Shown here: piece by piece, positions 1 through 8,255 of the stretch
How the letters are laid out: the number at the start of each line of letters is the position of its first letter
Position numbering within the stretch: position 1 is the first letter of the stretch
Assembly: GCF_041650655.1 (NCBI RefSeq)
Contig: NZ_JBAZKR010000005.1
Coordinates: 5,209-69,208, forward strand
DNA from: Zavarzinia sp041650655
Lineage (GTDB): Bacteria > Pseudomonadota > Alphaproteobacteria > Zavarziniales > Zavarziniaceae
Reading direction: 5' to 3'
DNA: 64,000 nucleotides
The notes under the pieces: model-generated
What the model saw: only the letters and a program-made list of their open reading frames with translations
The model's database searches: none
Told to the model about the DNA's origin: nothing
Program-made: the position numbers and the translations under genes

Positions 1-1142
1 GCCTTGGCGTCGAACGGCAGGGGCCGCGGCGTGACCAGGAAGCGGGCCGACTCCGTGAGCTGGACCAGGGTTTTGGCCCGGGCCTTCAGGCCCTCCATGG
101 CGCGGGTGACGAGGCTGGTTTCGGCTTCGGTCAGGGCATGACCCGCGGTCTCGGCCAGTTTGGGCGCGATCAGGCCGGCCAGGCGGGCATCGTCGGCCTG
201 GCGGAGGTAGTGGCCGTTCAGATTGTCGAGCTTGGCGTAGTCGAAGCGGGCGGGCGAGCGGCCGACGTTTTCGAGCCCGAACCATTCGATCGCCTGCTCG
301 GTCGAGATGATTTCCTCGTCACCGTGGCCCCAGCCGAGACGGAGCAGATAATTGCGCATCGCCTCCGGCAGGTAGCCGAGGTCGCGGTAGGCGTCGACGC
401 CCAGCGCCCCGTGGCGCTTCGACAGTTTGGCACCGTCCGGCCCGTGGATCAGCGGGATATGGGCGAAGGCCGGCACGTCCCAGCCGAGCGCCAGATAGAG
501 CTGGGTCTGGCGCGCCGTATTGGTCAGATGGTCGTCGCCGCGGATGACATGGGTGATGCCCATGTCGTGATCGTCGACCACGACCGAGAGCATATAGGTC
601 GGCGTGCCGTCGGAGCGGAGCAGGATCATGTCGTCCAGCTCCGTATTGGGGAAGCGCACGTCGCCCTGGACCAGGTCCTGCACCAGGGTCTCGCCCTCGC
701 GCGGCGCCTTCAGGCGCACGGCCGGGGCGACGCCGGCCGGCGCCTCCGCCGGATCGCGGTCGCGCCAATAGCCGTTGTAGCGGGGCGGCAGGCCCTGGGC
801 CCGCGCCTCTTCGCGCATCCGGGTCAGCTCGTCCGGCGTGCAGTAGCAGTAATAGGCCTTGCCCTCGGCGACCAGGCGGCGCGCCTCGGCGGCATGGCGT
901 TCGGCCCGGGCGAATTGGAAGACCACCTCGCCGTCCCAGTCGAGCCCGAGCCATTGCAGGCCCTCGAAGATCTTCTGGATGGCATCTTCGGTCGACCGCT
1001 GGCGGTCGGTGTCTTCGATGCGAAGGCGGAAGATGCCGCCGAAATGGCGGGCGAAAAGCCAGTTGAACAGGGCCGTCCGCGCGCCGCCGATATGCAGGTA
1101 ACCGGTGGGCGAGGGGGCGAAGCGGGTGACGATGGCGGACAT
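1..1142 (-). CDS. gltX: Glutamyl-tRNA synthetase (3' end outside window)
   Basis: Class I aminoacyl-tRNA synthetase that charges tRNA with glutamate. About 380 residues are visible, starting MSAIVTRFAPSPTG. The HIGH-type signature appears as YLHIGGA near residue 15 and the KMSKS-type loop as KLSKRHG near residue 238, so the whole catalytic domain is present; the anticodon-binding end lies beyond base 1. The start codon (complement of 1140-1142) fits the family's usual N-terminus exactly. It is divergent from comEC. Alphaproteobacteria often carry two GluRS paralogues, and I cannot tell from this part which one this is. Confidence 0.95.
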   Translation of the reverse strand, partial: MSAIVTRFAPSPTGYLHIGGARTALFNWLFARHFGGIFRLRIEDTDRQRSTEDAIQKIFEGLQWLGLDWDGEVVFQFARAERHAAEARRLVAEGKAYYCYCTPDELTRMREEARAQGLPPRYNGYWRDRDPAEAPAGVAPAVRLKAPREGETLVQDLVQGDVRFPNTELDDMILLRSDGTPTYMLSVVVDDHDMGITHVIRGDDHLTNTARQTQLYLALGWDVPAFAHIPLIHGPDGAKLSKRHGALGVDAYRDLGYLPEAMRNYLLRLGWGHGDEEIISTEQAIEWFGLENVGRSPARFDYAKLDNLNGHYLRQADDARLAGLIAPKLAETAGHALTEAETSLVTRAMEGLKARAKTLVQLTESARFLVTPRPLPFDAK

Positions 1143-1257
1143 GAGCAGCGCGGGCAGTTTGTGACGGCCCCCTGTTTAGCATGGCGAATTGGCTGATCAC
1201 ACCCCTGTCTCGGCTTGCTACCATTCGGCGATGGTCGCAACCGGATCGCCCTGAACC

Positions 1258-3285
1258 TTGGCCGTATCGAGCGTCGCCCGGCTGCTGCTCGCGGAGCGCG
1301 AGCGGTGGTTCCTCTGGCTGCCTTTCCTGGTGGGGGCGGGCGACGCCGCCTATCTGGCCCTGGCCTGGGAACCAAGCCTGGCCGCGGCACTGGCGCCGGC
1401 GGTGCTCCTGCTCTGCCTCCTGGTGGCGACACGGGCCGGGGGGGCCCTGGGCATCGGCCTGATCGCGGCCCTCGCCCTGACCGGCGGTTTCGCGGCGGCC
1501 AAGCTGCGCGCGGTGGCCGTCGGAACGCCGGTGATCGCCGAACGCAACGGGCCGGTCGAGCTGCAGGGCACGGTGGTGGAGCGCGAAGCGCGGCCCGACC
1601 AGCGGCCCCGAGCGGTGCTGGAAGATCTCGCCATCGGCGGCCTCGCGGGGCCGCCGCCGCGGCGGATCCGTCTCTCCTTCGATCCGTCGGTGGCGCTCGA
1701 GGCGATCGCGCCCGGCGCGCGGATCTCGGTCTCCGCCGTGCTCCTGCCGCCGCCGGGGCCGGCCCTGCCCGGGGCGCCGGACCACGGCAGGGCGATGTGG
1801 TTCGACGGCATCGGTGCGGTCGGCTATGCCGATGCGGCCCCTGTCCGCCTGGAGGGCGGGGCGCCGGACAGTCTCGCTGCCTGGCGACAGCGGGTAGCGG
1901 ACGGTCTGGTCGCCGCCATGCCGGCCCCGGAAGGGGCGATCGCCGCGGCCTTGACCGTGGGGCTCCGCGGGGCGGTGCCGGCCGCGGTCGAGGACCGCTG
2001 GCGGGCGGCCGGGATTTCCCACATCCTCTCGATCTCGGGCCTGCACATCGGGCTCGCCGCCGGGATCGTGATTTTCTCCCTGCGTTTCCTGCTGGCCGCC
2101 GTGCCGGGCATCTCGCTCCGCCATCCGGTGAAGAAATGGGCGGCGGCGGTGGCCCTGCTCTCGGCCGCCGCCTATACGGTGGTGGCCGGCCTGGACGTGC
2201 CGGCCCAGCGTTCCTTCATCATGACGGCGATCGTCCTGCTCGCCGTCCTGGTGGACCGGCTGGCGGTCACGCTCCGCCTGGTCGCCATCGCCGCCCTGGC
2301 GATCCTGCTGATCGAGCCGGAGAGCATTCTGTCGCCCGGTTTCGGCATGTCCTTCGCTTCAGTCGCGGTGCTGGTCGCCGGCTATGAGCGCGTGCGGCCG
2401 CGTCTCGCCGGTTGGCGCGCCGGGGGCGGCTGGCTGCGCCGGGTCTTGCTGGCGCTCGGCGGCATCTTCGCATCGAGCCTGCTCGCCACGCTGGCGACGG
2501 CGCCTTTCGCCATTGCCCACTTCGGGCGGCTGTCGCTTTACGGGCTGGCGGCCAACCTGGTGGCGGTGCCGATCACCGGCTTCGTCATCATGCCGGCCGC
2601 GGTCGCCGCGGCTGTGCTGGCCCCCCTCGGCGCCGAAGGGCCGGCGCTCGCCGCGCTCGGCCTCGGCATCGGCTGGGTCGATGACCTGGCGGCGGCGATC
2701 GCGGCTTGGCCGGGGGCGGCGCTGGCGGTGCCGGCGATGGGGCAGGGGGCGCTCGCCCTCTTTGTGCTGGCCGGTGCCTCGCTTCTGCTGTGGCGCCATT
2801 GGCTCCGGCTGACGGCACTGCCCTTCGCCCTGGCAGCGATACTCGCCTGGTGGTACCGGGCGGAGGCACCGCCGCTCTTCCTCGTCCATGAGGACGGTAA
2901 GGCGGTGGCGGCGCCCGTGGGGGAGCGGCTGGTCGTGCTGCCGCCGGGCACGCCCCGTTTCATGGTCGAGCAATGGGGCGAATTCCTGGGCCTGCCGGAG
3001 ACCGAGGCCTTGGACCGCCGTCAGGCCTGCCGCGCGAAGGCCTGCCGCCTCACGCTGGCGGATGGCCGGGAACTGGTGGTCGCCGGGGGCAGTGCGGTGC
3101 CGCCCTGCGCCGATTTCGTCGTGCTGCCCGCCGCCGCGCGGCCGCCCGATTTCGCCTGTTCCGGCTTGGTGCTCGACCGGCCACGGCTCGCCGGGGCGGG
3201 CACGCTGTCGGTCGGGGTCGACGGCAGCGTCACCTCGACCACGGCAGGGCGCGGACAGAGGCCCTGGACAGCCGCTTATGAGTGA
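1258..3285 (+). CDS. comEC: ComEC/Rec2-type DNA uptake channel protein
   Basis: Polytopic inner-membrane protein of 675 residues, related to the ComEC channel that takes single-stranded DNA into the cytoplasm. It has an N-terminal soluble domain between the first membrane segments (about 60-210) and a competence-domain membrane core with the family signature ISGLHIGL near residue 260. About 130 C-terminal residues lack the HXHXDH metal-binding motif of the metallo-beta-lactamase domain, as in many alphaproteobacterial homologues. The start is TTG: an in-frame stop lies six bases upstream, so no earlier start is possible. The 3' end overlaps the convergent DUF2000 gene by 10 bases. No other competence gene is nearby, so a role in natural transformation is not shown. 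Confidence 0.88.
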   Translation: MAVSSVARLLLAERERWFLWLPFLVGAGDAAYLALAWEPSLAAALAPAVLLLCLLVATRAGGALGIGLIAALALTGGFAAAKLRAVAVGTPVIAERNGPVELQGTVVEREARPDQRPRAVLEDLAIGGLAGPPPRRIRLSFDPSVALEAIAPGARISVSAVLLPPPGPALPGAPDHGRAMWFDGIGAVGYADAAPVRLEGGAPDSLAAWRQRVADGLVAAMPAPEGAIAAALTVGLRGAVPAAVEDRWRAAGISHILSISGLHIGLAAGIVIFSLRFLLAAVPGISLRHPVKKWAAAVALLSAAAYTVVAGLDVPAQRSFIMTAIVLLAVLVDRLAVTLRLVAIAALAILLIEPESILSPGFGMSFASVAVLVAGYERVRPRLAGWRAGGGWLRRVLLALGGIFASSLLATLATAPFAIAHFGRLSLYGLAANLVAVPITGFVIMPAAVAAAVLAPLGAEGPALAALGLGIGWVDDLAAAIAAWPGAALAVPAMGQGALALFVLAGASLLLWRHWLRLTALPFALAAILAWWYRAEAPPLFLVHEDGKAVAAPVGERLVVLPPGTPRFMVEQWGEFLGLPETEALDRRQACRAKACRLTLADGRELVVAGGSAVPPCADFVVLPAAARPPDFACSGLVLDRPRLAGAGTLSVGVDGSVTSTTAGRGQRPWTAAYE

Positions 3286-3599
3286 AGGCAAAGGCCTTTC
3301 ACCGCCTTGTCGACCGCCTTGCGCGGCCCGCGCAGGGCGAGGCCCACCAAGTCCGGCGCCAGGGCGTCCTCGGCCGCGAAGATCATCATGGGCTGGCCCA
3401 GCGTCCGGCCGTAAATCCGCCCCGCGGCATCGACATAGGGCAGGCCGAGTGTTTCCGGCGCCGCGGCGGCGATCCCAGTGGCCAGGAAGGCGGCGATATT
3501 GAGCTTCTGCCAGGCCAGCAGGTCGTCGCGCAGCACGAGGGCCACCTTGGTGTCGAACACGGGGGCGGCGTCGGGATCGGTCGGCAGGGTCTCGGTCAT
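3276..3599 (-). CDS. DUF2000 family protein
   Basis: A 107-residue soluble protein with the compact fold of DUF2000 (a peptidyl-tRNA-hydrolase-like domain of unknown function). The middle has the family's typical pattern of a short hydrophobic strand (TKVALVLRDDL), an amphipathic helix and a conserved glycine-proline segment. It starts MTETLP; an AGGAGG-like ribosome site lies just upstream on the minus strand (about 3603-3609). It lies between comEC (convergent, 10-base overlap) and the AraC remnant. In other genomes DUF2000 genes are often beside AraC regulators, which fits the neighbour here. The biochemical function is unknown. Confidence 0.75.
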   Translation of the reverse strand: MTETLPTDPDAAPVFDTKVALVLRDDLLAWQKLNIAAFLATGIAAAAPETLGLPYVDAAGRIYGRTLGQPMMIFAAEDALAPDLVGLALRGPRKAVDKAVKGLCLHS

Positions 3600-3637
3600 G
3601 GCATCCTCCTGCCCCGATCTTGGCCGTCCGGTTTCTC

Positions 3638-4020
3638 TCAGTCTGGAACGCCCGTGCAGAGACGGCGGTAGGTGGCTGGCGTGGCGCCATAGGCGCGGCG
3701 GAACCAGCGGCCCAGGTCGCTTTGATCGGCAAAGCCGACCTCGGCCGCCACGCCGGCCGGCGCCGGTCCCTCGGCCAGTTCCGGGCTGTCGCCGTCATGC
3801 GCCTCGCCCGGCTCGATCAGGATGGCGCGGCCGGGCGTGTTGCTGGTCCGCGGCGCGCCGCGGCAGCGGAATTTCTGCACGCCCTGCTCGGTCACGCCGA
3901 TCAGGACTTCGTCATGGGAATGGAGATCGAAGGCATGGCCGGGGAAGAAGCCCCGCACCCATTCGATGCCGCCCGCCGGATCGCGCCGGCAGTCGAGCCA
4001 GGATGTCCCCGCCGCGGCCG
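3638..4020 (-). pseudogene. AraC-family regulator with large internal deletion
   Basis: The frame encodes the start of an AraC N-terminal cupin domain (GIEWVRGFFPGHAFDLHSHD, then an effector-domain-like stretch to EAHDGD). It then jumps straight into the last helix-turn-helix of an AraC DNA-binding domain (VAAEVGFADQSDLGRWFRRA). An intact family member has about 260-290 residues; here about 110-125 remain, so roughly 140 residues from the middle, including the first HTH, are gone with the frame kept. A GTG at 3958 would give 106 residues, but the homologous frame reaches back to about 4020, beside the lexA stop. It is probably non-functional; a small cupin-HTH protein cannot be excluded. Confidence 0.65.
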
Positions 4021-4023
4021 AAT

Positions 4024-4728
4024 TCAGTGATAGCGGCGCAGGATGCCGACCAGCTTGCCCTGCACCTTCACCCGGTCGGGCCCGAAGATGCGCGTCTCAT
4101 AGGCGGCATTGGCGGGTTCGAGGGCGACCGTGTTGCCCTTGCGGCGCAGGCGCTTCAGCGTCGCTTCCGCATCGTCGACCAGGGCCACCACGATGGTGCC
4201 GTTCTCCGCCGTATCGGCCCGGCGGATGATGGCGATGTCGCCGTCCAGGATGCCGGCCTCGATCATGGAATCGCCCTGCACCTCGAGGCAGTAGTGCTCC
4301 CCCTTGCCGAGCAGGCTGGCCGGCACGGCAAGGCTGCGCGAATTGTCCGACAGCGCCTCGATCGGGGTACCGGCGGCGATCCGCCCATGCAGCGGCAAGG
4401 TGACCGAACCCGCCGCCTCGTCCGTCCTGGCGGCGGGCAGGGGGGTGGTGAAAGTGCCGGTGATGACCTTGCCTTCGGAGGTGGCGATGCGCGGGCTTCG
4501 CGTCGTCTTGATCGGGTCGGGCAGGCGCAGCACCTCGAGGGCGCGGGCGCGGTGGGCCAGGCGGCGGATGAAGCCCCGTTCCTCGAGCGCCGTAATCAGG
4601 CGGTGGATGCCCGACTTGGATTTCAGGTTGAGGGCGTCCTTCATCTCGTCGAAGGAAGGCGAGACCCCCTTTTCCCGCAGGCGGGCGTCGATGAAGACGA
4701 GCAACTCATATTGCTTCTTGGTCAGCAC
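4024..4728 (-). CDS. lexA: SOS repressor LexA
   Basis: Self-cleaving repressor of the DNA-damage response, 234 residues. The N-terminal winged helix (about 1-70) includes the recognition region SKSGIHRLITALEERGFIRR. The S24 peptidase domain shows the cleavage site Ala119-Gly120, nucleophile Ser154 (GDSM) and general base Lys192 (ATLKRL), so all catalytic parts are intact. Two LexA boxes lie 28-67 bases before the start codon, so the gene is almost certainly autoregulated. It sits downstream of the prolyl iminopeptidase gene on the same strand but has its own promoter region. This is the usual alphaproteobacterial position near comEC and gltX. Confidence 0.97.
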   Translation of the reverse strand: MLTKKQYELLVFIDARLREKGVSPSFDEMKDALNLKSKSGIHRLITALEERGFIRRLAHRARALEVLRLPDPIKTTRSPRIATSEGKVITGTFTTPLPAARTDEAAGSVTLPLHGRIAAGTPIEALSDNSRSLAVPASLLGKGEHYCLEVQGDSMIEAGILDGDIAIIRRADTAENGTIVVALVDDAEATLKRLRRKGNTVALEPANAAYETRIFGPDRVKVQGKLVGILRRYH

Positions 4729-4755
4729 GCCGCGCCCTCCGCAGAATCAGCCGGG

Positions 4756-4770
4756 GAACATAAAAAGAAC
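4756..4770. promoter_or_regulatory. LexA box 1 upstream of lexA
   Basis: GAAC-N7-GAAC, the reverse orientation of the alphaproteobacterial SOS box GTTC-N7-GTTC. It lies 28-42 bases upstream of the lexA start codon, within the likely core promoter, and would let LexA repress its own gene. Confidence 0.85.
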
Positions 4771-4780
4771 ACCGGAAACT

Positions 4781-4795
4781 GTTCTATTTTGGTTC
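4781..4795. promoter_or_regulatory. LexA box 2 upstream of lexA
   Basis: GTTC-N7-GTTC, an exact match to the alphaproteobacterial SOS consensus, on the opposite strand from box 1. The two boxes are separated by 10 bases. This suggests two LexA dimers bind side by side upstream of lexA. Confidence 0.85.
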
Positions 4796-4814
4796 CTGTG
4801 CGGCGTCAAGCCGC

Positions 4815-5765
4815 TCACGCGCCGAGCTTCTTGAACTTTTCGCAGGCGCCGACCAGGGCGGCGCGGATCCCCGGCTCGAAGGCATTGTGGCCGGCGTCCG
4901 GAATGATCTGATAGGCGGCCTCGGGCCAGGCGCCGTGCAGGTCGTCGGCCGAACGGATCGGGCAGACCATGTCATAGCGCCCCTGCACGATGACCGCCGG
5001 AATATGGCGGATCCGGCCGACATCCTCGATCAGCTGGTTCGGGCGGAGAAAACTGTCGTTCACGAAATAATGGGCCTCGATCCGGGCGAGGCCCAGCGCC
5101 GTCACCTCGTCGGCGAAGCCCAGCACGGTTTCCGGGCTCGGCAGCAGGGTGGAGCACGAGCCTTCGTAGGTGCTCCAACTCTGTGCCGCCGGCATATGCA
5201 CGGCGGGATCGGGATCGATCAGGCGGCGGTGGTAATTGTGCAGGAGGTCGCCGCGTTCGGCTTCCGGCAGGAATTCGGCGAAGCGCCGCCAATTCTCCGG
5301 GAAGATCTCCCGCATGCCATAGAGGAACCACTGAATCTCGCTCGGCCGGCACAGGAAGATGCCGCGCAGCACGAGGGCCAGCACTCGCTCGGGATGGGTT
5401 TCGGCATAGGCGAGCCCGAGGGTCGAGCCCCAGCTTCCGCCGAACACCATCCAGCGGTCGATGCGCAGGTGCTCGCGCAGGCGCTCCATGTCGGCGACCA
5501 GGTTCTGGGTCGTATTGCCGTCGGTCGCACCGAGCGGGCGGGAGCGGCCGGCGCCGCGCTGGTCGAAGACGACGATGCAGTAGACTTCGGGATCGAAGAA
5601 GCGGCGATGCACCGGCTTTGCGCCGGCGCCGGGCCCGCCATGCACGAAGACCACCGGCAGCCCGCGGACATTGCCCGACACTTCCCAATAGAGGCTATGG
5701 CCGTCGCCCGTGTCGAGTTGGCCGGACAGGACGGGTTCGATTTCCGGATAGAGCTCGGTGCGCAT
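4815..5765 (-). CDS. pip: Prolyl iminopeptidase (alpha/beta hydrolase, S33)
   Basis: Cytoplasmic aminopeptidase of 316 residues that releases N-terminal proline from peptides. It has the alpha/beta-hydrolase fold with the oxyanion motif HGGPGAG (about 42-48), nucleophile elbow GGSWGS (about 108-113), acid Asp in GRYDMVCP (about 266) and His in DAGHNAFE (about 294). Length and motifs match the S33 family. No signal peptide is seen. It is co-directional with moeA (14-base gap) and may be the last gene of the trpGD-trpC-moaC-moeA series. Its 3' end runs into the lexA promoter region. Confidence 0.93.
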   Translation of the reverse strand: MRTELYPEIEPVLSGQLDTGDGHSLYWEVSGNVRGLPVVFVHGGPGAGAKPVHRRFFDPEVYCIVVFDQRGAGRSRPLGATDGNTTQNLVADMERLREHLRIDRWMVFGGSWGSTLGLAYAETHPERVLALVLRGIFLCRPSEIQWFLYGMREIFPENWRRFAEFLPEAERGDLLHNYHRRLIDPDPAVHMPAAQSWSTYEGSCSTLLPSPETVLGFADEVTALGLARIEAHYFVNDSFLRPNQLIEDVGRIRHIPAVIVQGRYDMVCPIRSADDLHGAWPEAAYQIIPDAGHNAFEPGIRAALVGACEKFKKLGA

Positions 5766-5779
5766 GGTCGGATGGTCCT

Positions 5780-6982
5780 TCAGAACCAGTCGAGGGGGAT
5801 CGCCGGCACCAGGGCGCCCGCGGCCAGCGCCGGGGCGCCGGGCGGGCGGACGATCAGCACGTCGGCCTCGGCGAGGATGCGGAGCTGGGACGAATCCTGC
5901 TGGGGGGCGGGTGTCGCCACCGGCACGCCGTCGGTCCCAGGGGCCAGGCGGGCGCGCAGATAATCTTCGCGCCGGTCGTTGGCCGCGACATCGGCGCCCA
6001 GCCGGACGTCGATCGGGGCGAGTGGCCGCGGCTCCAGGCCCGAAAGCCGGTCGAGCGCCGGCCCCAGGAAGAGCAGGGCGCAGACCAGCGCCGAAACCGG
6101 ATTGCCGGGCAGGCCCAGCAGCGGCACGCCGCAGTGCCGCCCGAACATCAGCGGTTTGCCCGGGCGCATGGCGATCTTCCAGAAATCCAGGCCGCCGCCG
6201 CCATCCGCCAGCACGCGCGCGATCAGGTCGCGGTCGCTGACCGAGGCGCCGCCGAGCGTGACCAGCAGGTCTTCCTCGATGCCGCAGGCGGCCTTTTCGG
6301 CGATCTCGTCCGGGTTGTCGCGCGCGATGCCGAGATCGACCGGAATACCCCCGGCGCGCTCGATGAAGGCGAGCAGGGCGGGCCGCGCCGCATCGACGAT
6401 CTGGGCCGGGCCGCGTTCGCTGCCGGGGGCGGTCAGTTCGTCACCCGTCGCCAGCACGGCGATCCGCGGCTTGCGGCGGACTTCGACCATGGCGACGTCC
6501 GCGGCGGCGAGCAGGGCGACATCGCGGACGGAGAGGCGGCGCGGTGCTTCCATGACGATCTCGTCGCGCCGGAAATCCAGACCGGCCAGCCGGATGTAGC
6601 GGCCCGGGGCGGCGCTTTCGAGTACCGTCACCCGGTCGTGGTCGTGGCTGGTGTTTTCCTGGATCGCGATGGCGTCGGCACCGTCCGGCACCGGCGCCCC
6701 GGTGAAGATGCGGACTGCCTGACCGCGGCCGAGAAGGCCGGAGAAGCCTTTGCCGGGCACGGATTCGCCCACGATGTCGAGGGCGACGGGCACGATCGAG
6801 AGATCGGCCGCGCGCACGGCCCAGCCGTCCATGGCGGAAAGGTCGAGCGGCGGCTGGGTGCGCCGGGCCGCCACCGGCGCCGCGAGAACCCGGCCGAGCG
6901 CTTCGGCGAGCGGCACCACTTCGGTGCCGACGGGCTCCAGGGCGGCCACGATCCGGGCACGCGCGTCCTCGACCGGGATCAT
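5780..6982 (-). CDS. moeA: Molybdopterin molybdotransferase MoeA
   Basis: Inserts molybdate into adenylylated molybdopterin in molybdenum cofactor synthesis. It has 400 residues starting MIPVEDARARI; this start overlaps the moaC stop as ATGA, so the longer upstream frame is rejected. The N-terminal MoeA signature PPLDLSAMDGWAVRA lies near residues 44-58, followed by the MoCF-binding domain with ATGDEL and the GLPGNPVSA motif, then the C-terminal beta domain. It is translationally coupled to moaC, so the two cofactor genes are co-expressed with trpGD-trpC. Confidence 0.95.
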   Translation of the reverse strand: MIPVEDARARIVAALEPVGTEVVPLAEALGRVLAAPVAARRTQPPLDLSAMDGWAVRAADLSIVPVALDIVGESVPGKGFSGLLGRGQAVRIFTGAPVPDGADAIAIQENTSHDHDRVTVLESAAPGRYIRLAGLDFRRDEIVMEAPRRLSVRDVALLAAADVAMVEVRRKPRIAVLATGDELTAPGSERGPAQIVDAARPALLAFIERAGGIPVDLGIARDNPDEIAEKAACGIEEDLLVTLGGASVSDRDLIARVLADGGGGLDFWKIAMRPGKPLMFGRHCGVPLLGLPGNPVSALVCALLFLGPALDRLSGLEPRPLAPIDVRLGADVAANDRREDYLRARLAPGTDGVPVATPAPQQDSSQLRILAEADVLIVRPPGAPALAAGALVPAIPLDWF

Positions 6983-7455
6983 CGCGCGACCCAGTCGCCC
7001 GATTTGCCGCCGGATTTGGCGAGCAGGCATATTTCGCCGATGACGATGCCCTTGTCCGCCGCCTTGGCCATGTCGTAGACGGTCAGCGCCGCGACCGAGA
7101 CGGCGGTCAGTGCCTCCATCTCGACCCCGGTGCGGGCGCTGGTACGCGCCGTCGCGGTGATTGTGATGGTACCGGCCGAATGGTCGAGGGCGAAGTCGAT
7201 GCCGACGAAATCGAGCGGCAGGCTGTGGCACAGCGGGATCAACTGGTCGGTCCGCTTGGCCGCCATGATGCCGGCCAGGCGGGCGGCGGTCAGCACGTCG
7301 CCCTTGGGCATGGTGCCGGCCGCGATCTCACCCAATATGTCGGGCCGTAGGCGGACGATGCCGCGGGCGACGGCGGTGCGTGCCGTCTCGTTCTTGGCCG
7401 AAACGTCCACCATGGTGGCGCGGCCCTGCTCGTCGAGATGGGAGAGCGCGCTCAC
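6979..7455 (-). CDS. moaC: Cyclic pyranopterin monophosphate synthase MoaC
   Basis: Second enzyme of molybdenum cofactor synthesis, converting the MoaA product (cyclic dihydro-GTP) to cyclic pyranopterin monophosphate. It has 158 residues, the usual size. The conserved LIPLCHSLPLDFVGID segment and the GVEMEALTAVSVAALTVYDM segment that form the active site are both present. Start and stop each overlap a neighbour by four bases (trpC upstream, moeA downstream), showing translational coupling. Confidence 0.97.
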   Translation of the reverse strand: MSALSHLDEQGRATMVDVSAKNETARTAVARGIVRLRPDILGEIAAGTMPKGDVLTAARLAGIMAAKRTDQLIPLCHSLPLDFVGIDFALDHSAGTITITATARTSARTGVEMEALTAVSVAALTVYDMAKAADKGIVIGEICLLAKSGGKSGDWVAR

Positions 7456-8255
7456 GCCGCCGCCTCGAGGCCGAGCAGGCGGCGCGTCGCCGCCGTCACG
7501 TCGGCCTGGCGCATCAGGGATTCGCCGACCAGGAAGCTGCGCACCCCGACCGCGGCGAGACGCATCAGGTCGGCGTGGCTCTCGAGCCCGCTCTCACCGA
7601 CGCAGATGCGACCCGCCGGCACGCGCGGTGCCAACGTTTCCGCCGTGGCGAGGTCGACCTTCAGGGTCTTCAGGTTGCGGTTGTTGATGCCGATCAGGGG
7701 CGAGGGCAGGGCGAGTGCCCGCTCCAGCTCGGCGCCGTCGTGCACCTCGATCAGGGCGTCCATGCCGAAGTCCTGCGCCGCCTGCACGAGGTCGAGGGCG
7801 AGGGCATCGTCGACCGCCGCCATGATCACCAGGATACAGTCGGCGCCCCAGGCGCGCGCTTCCGCCACCTGATAGGTGTCGACCATGAAATCCTTGCGCA
7901 GCGCGGGCAACGAACAGGCCGCCCGGGCCGCGGTCAGATAGAGGGGATCGCCCTGGAACGATGGCCCGTCGGTCAGCACCGAAAGGCAGGTGGCGCCGCC
8001 CGCCTCATAGGCGCGGGCAAGGGCCGGCGGATCGAAATCCGCCCGGATCAGGCCCTTGGACGGGCTCGCCTTCTTGACCTCGGCGATCAGGGCGAAGCCG
8101 CCCCGGGCGTGGCGGTCGGCGAGCGCCCGGGCGAAGCCGCGCGGCGCCGAAGCCGTGCGTGCCGCCGCCTCGACCGTGGCCGGGGGGCGGGCAGCCTTGG
8201 CGGCCGCCACCTCGTCGCGCTTGTAGGCGCAGATCCGGGCCAGCGTGTCGCTCAT
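7452..8255 (-). CDS. trpC: Indole-3-glycerol phosphate synthase
   Basis: TIM-barrel enzyme of tryptophan synthesis that closes the indole ring of the carboxyphenylamino deoxyribulose phosphate. It has 267 residues, monofunctional (no TrpF fusion). Typical motifs are visible: AEVKKASPSKGLI, FQGDPLYL, LRKDFMVD, GINNRNLKTLKVD and CVGESGLES. It overlaps trpGD and moaC by ATGA at its two ends, placing it in one translationally coupled transcript. Confidence 0.97.
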   Translation of the reverse strand: MSDTLARICAYKRDEVAAAKAARPPATVEAAARTASAPRGFARALADRHARGGFALIAEVKKASPSKGLIRADFDPPALARAYEAGGATCLSVLTDGPSFQGDPLYLTAARAACSLPALRKDFMVDTYQVAEARAWGADCILVIMAAVDDALALDLVQAAQDFGMDALIEVHDGAELERALALPSPLIGINNRNLKTLKVDLATAETLAPRVPAGRICVGESGLESHADLMRLAAVGVRSFLVGESLMRQADVTAATRRLLGLEAAA

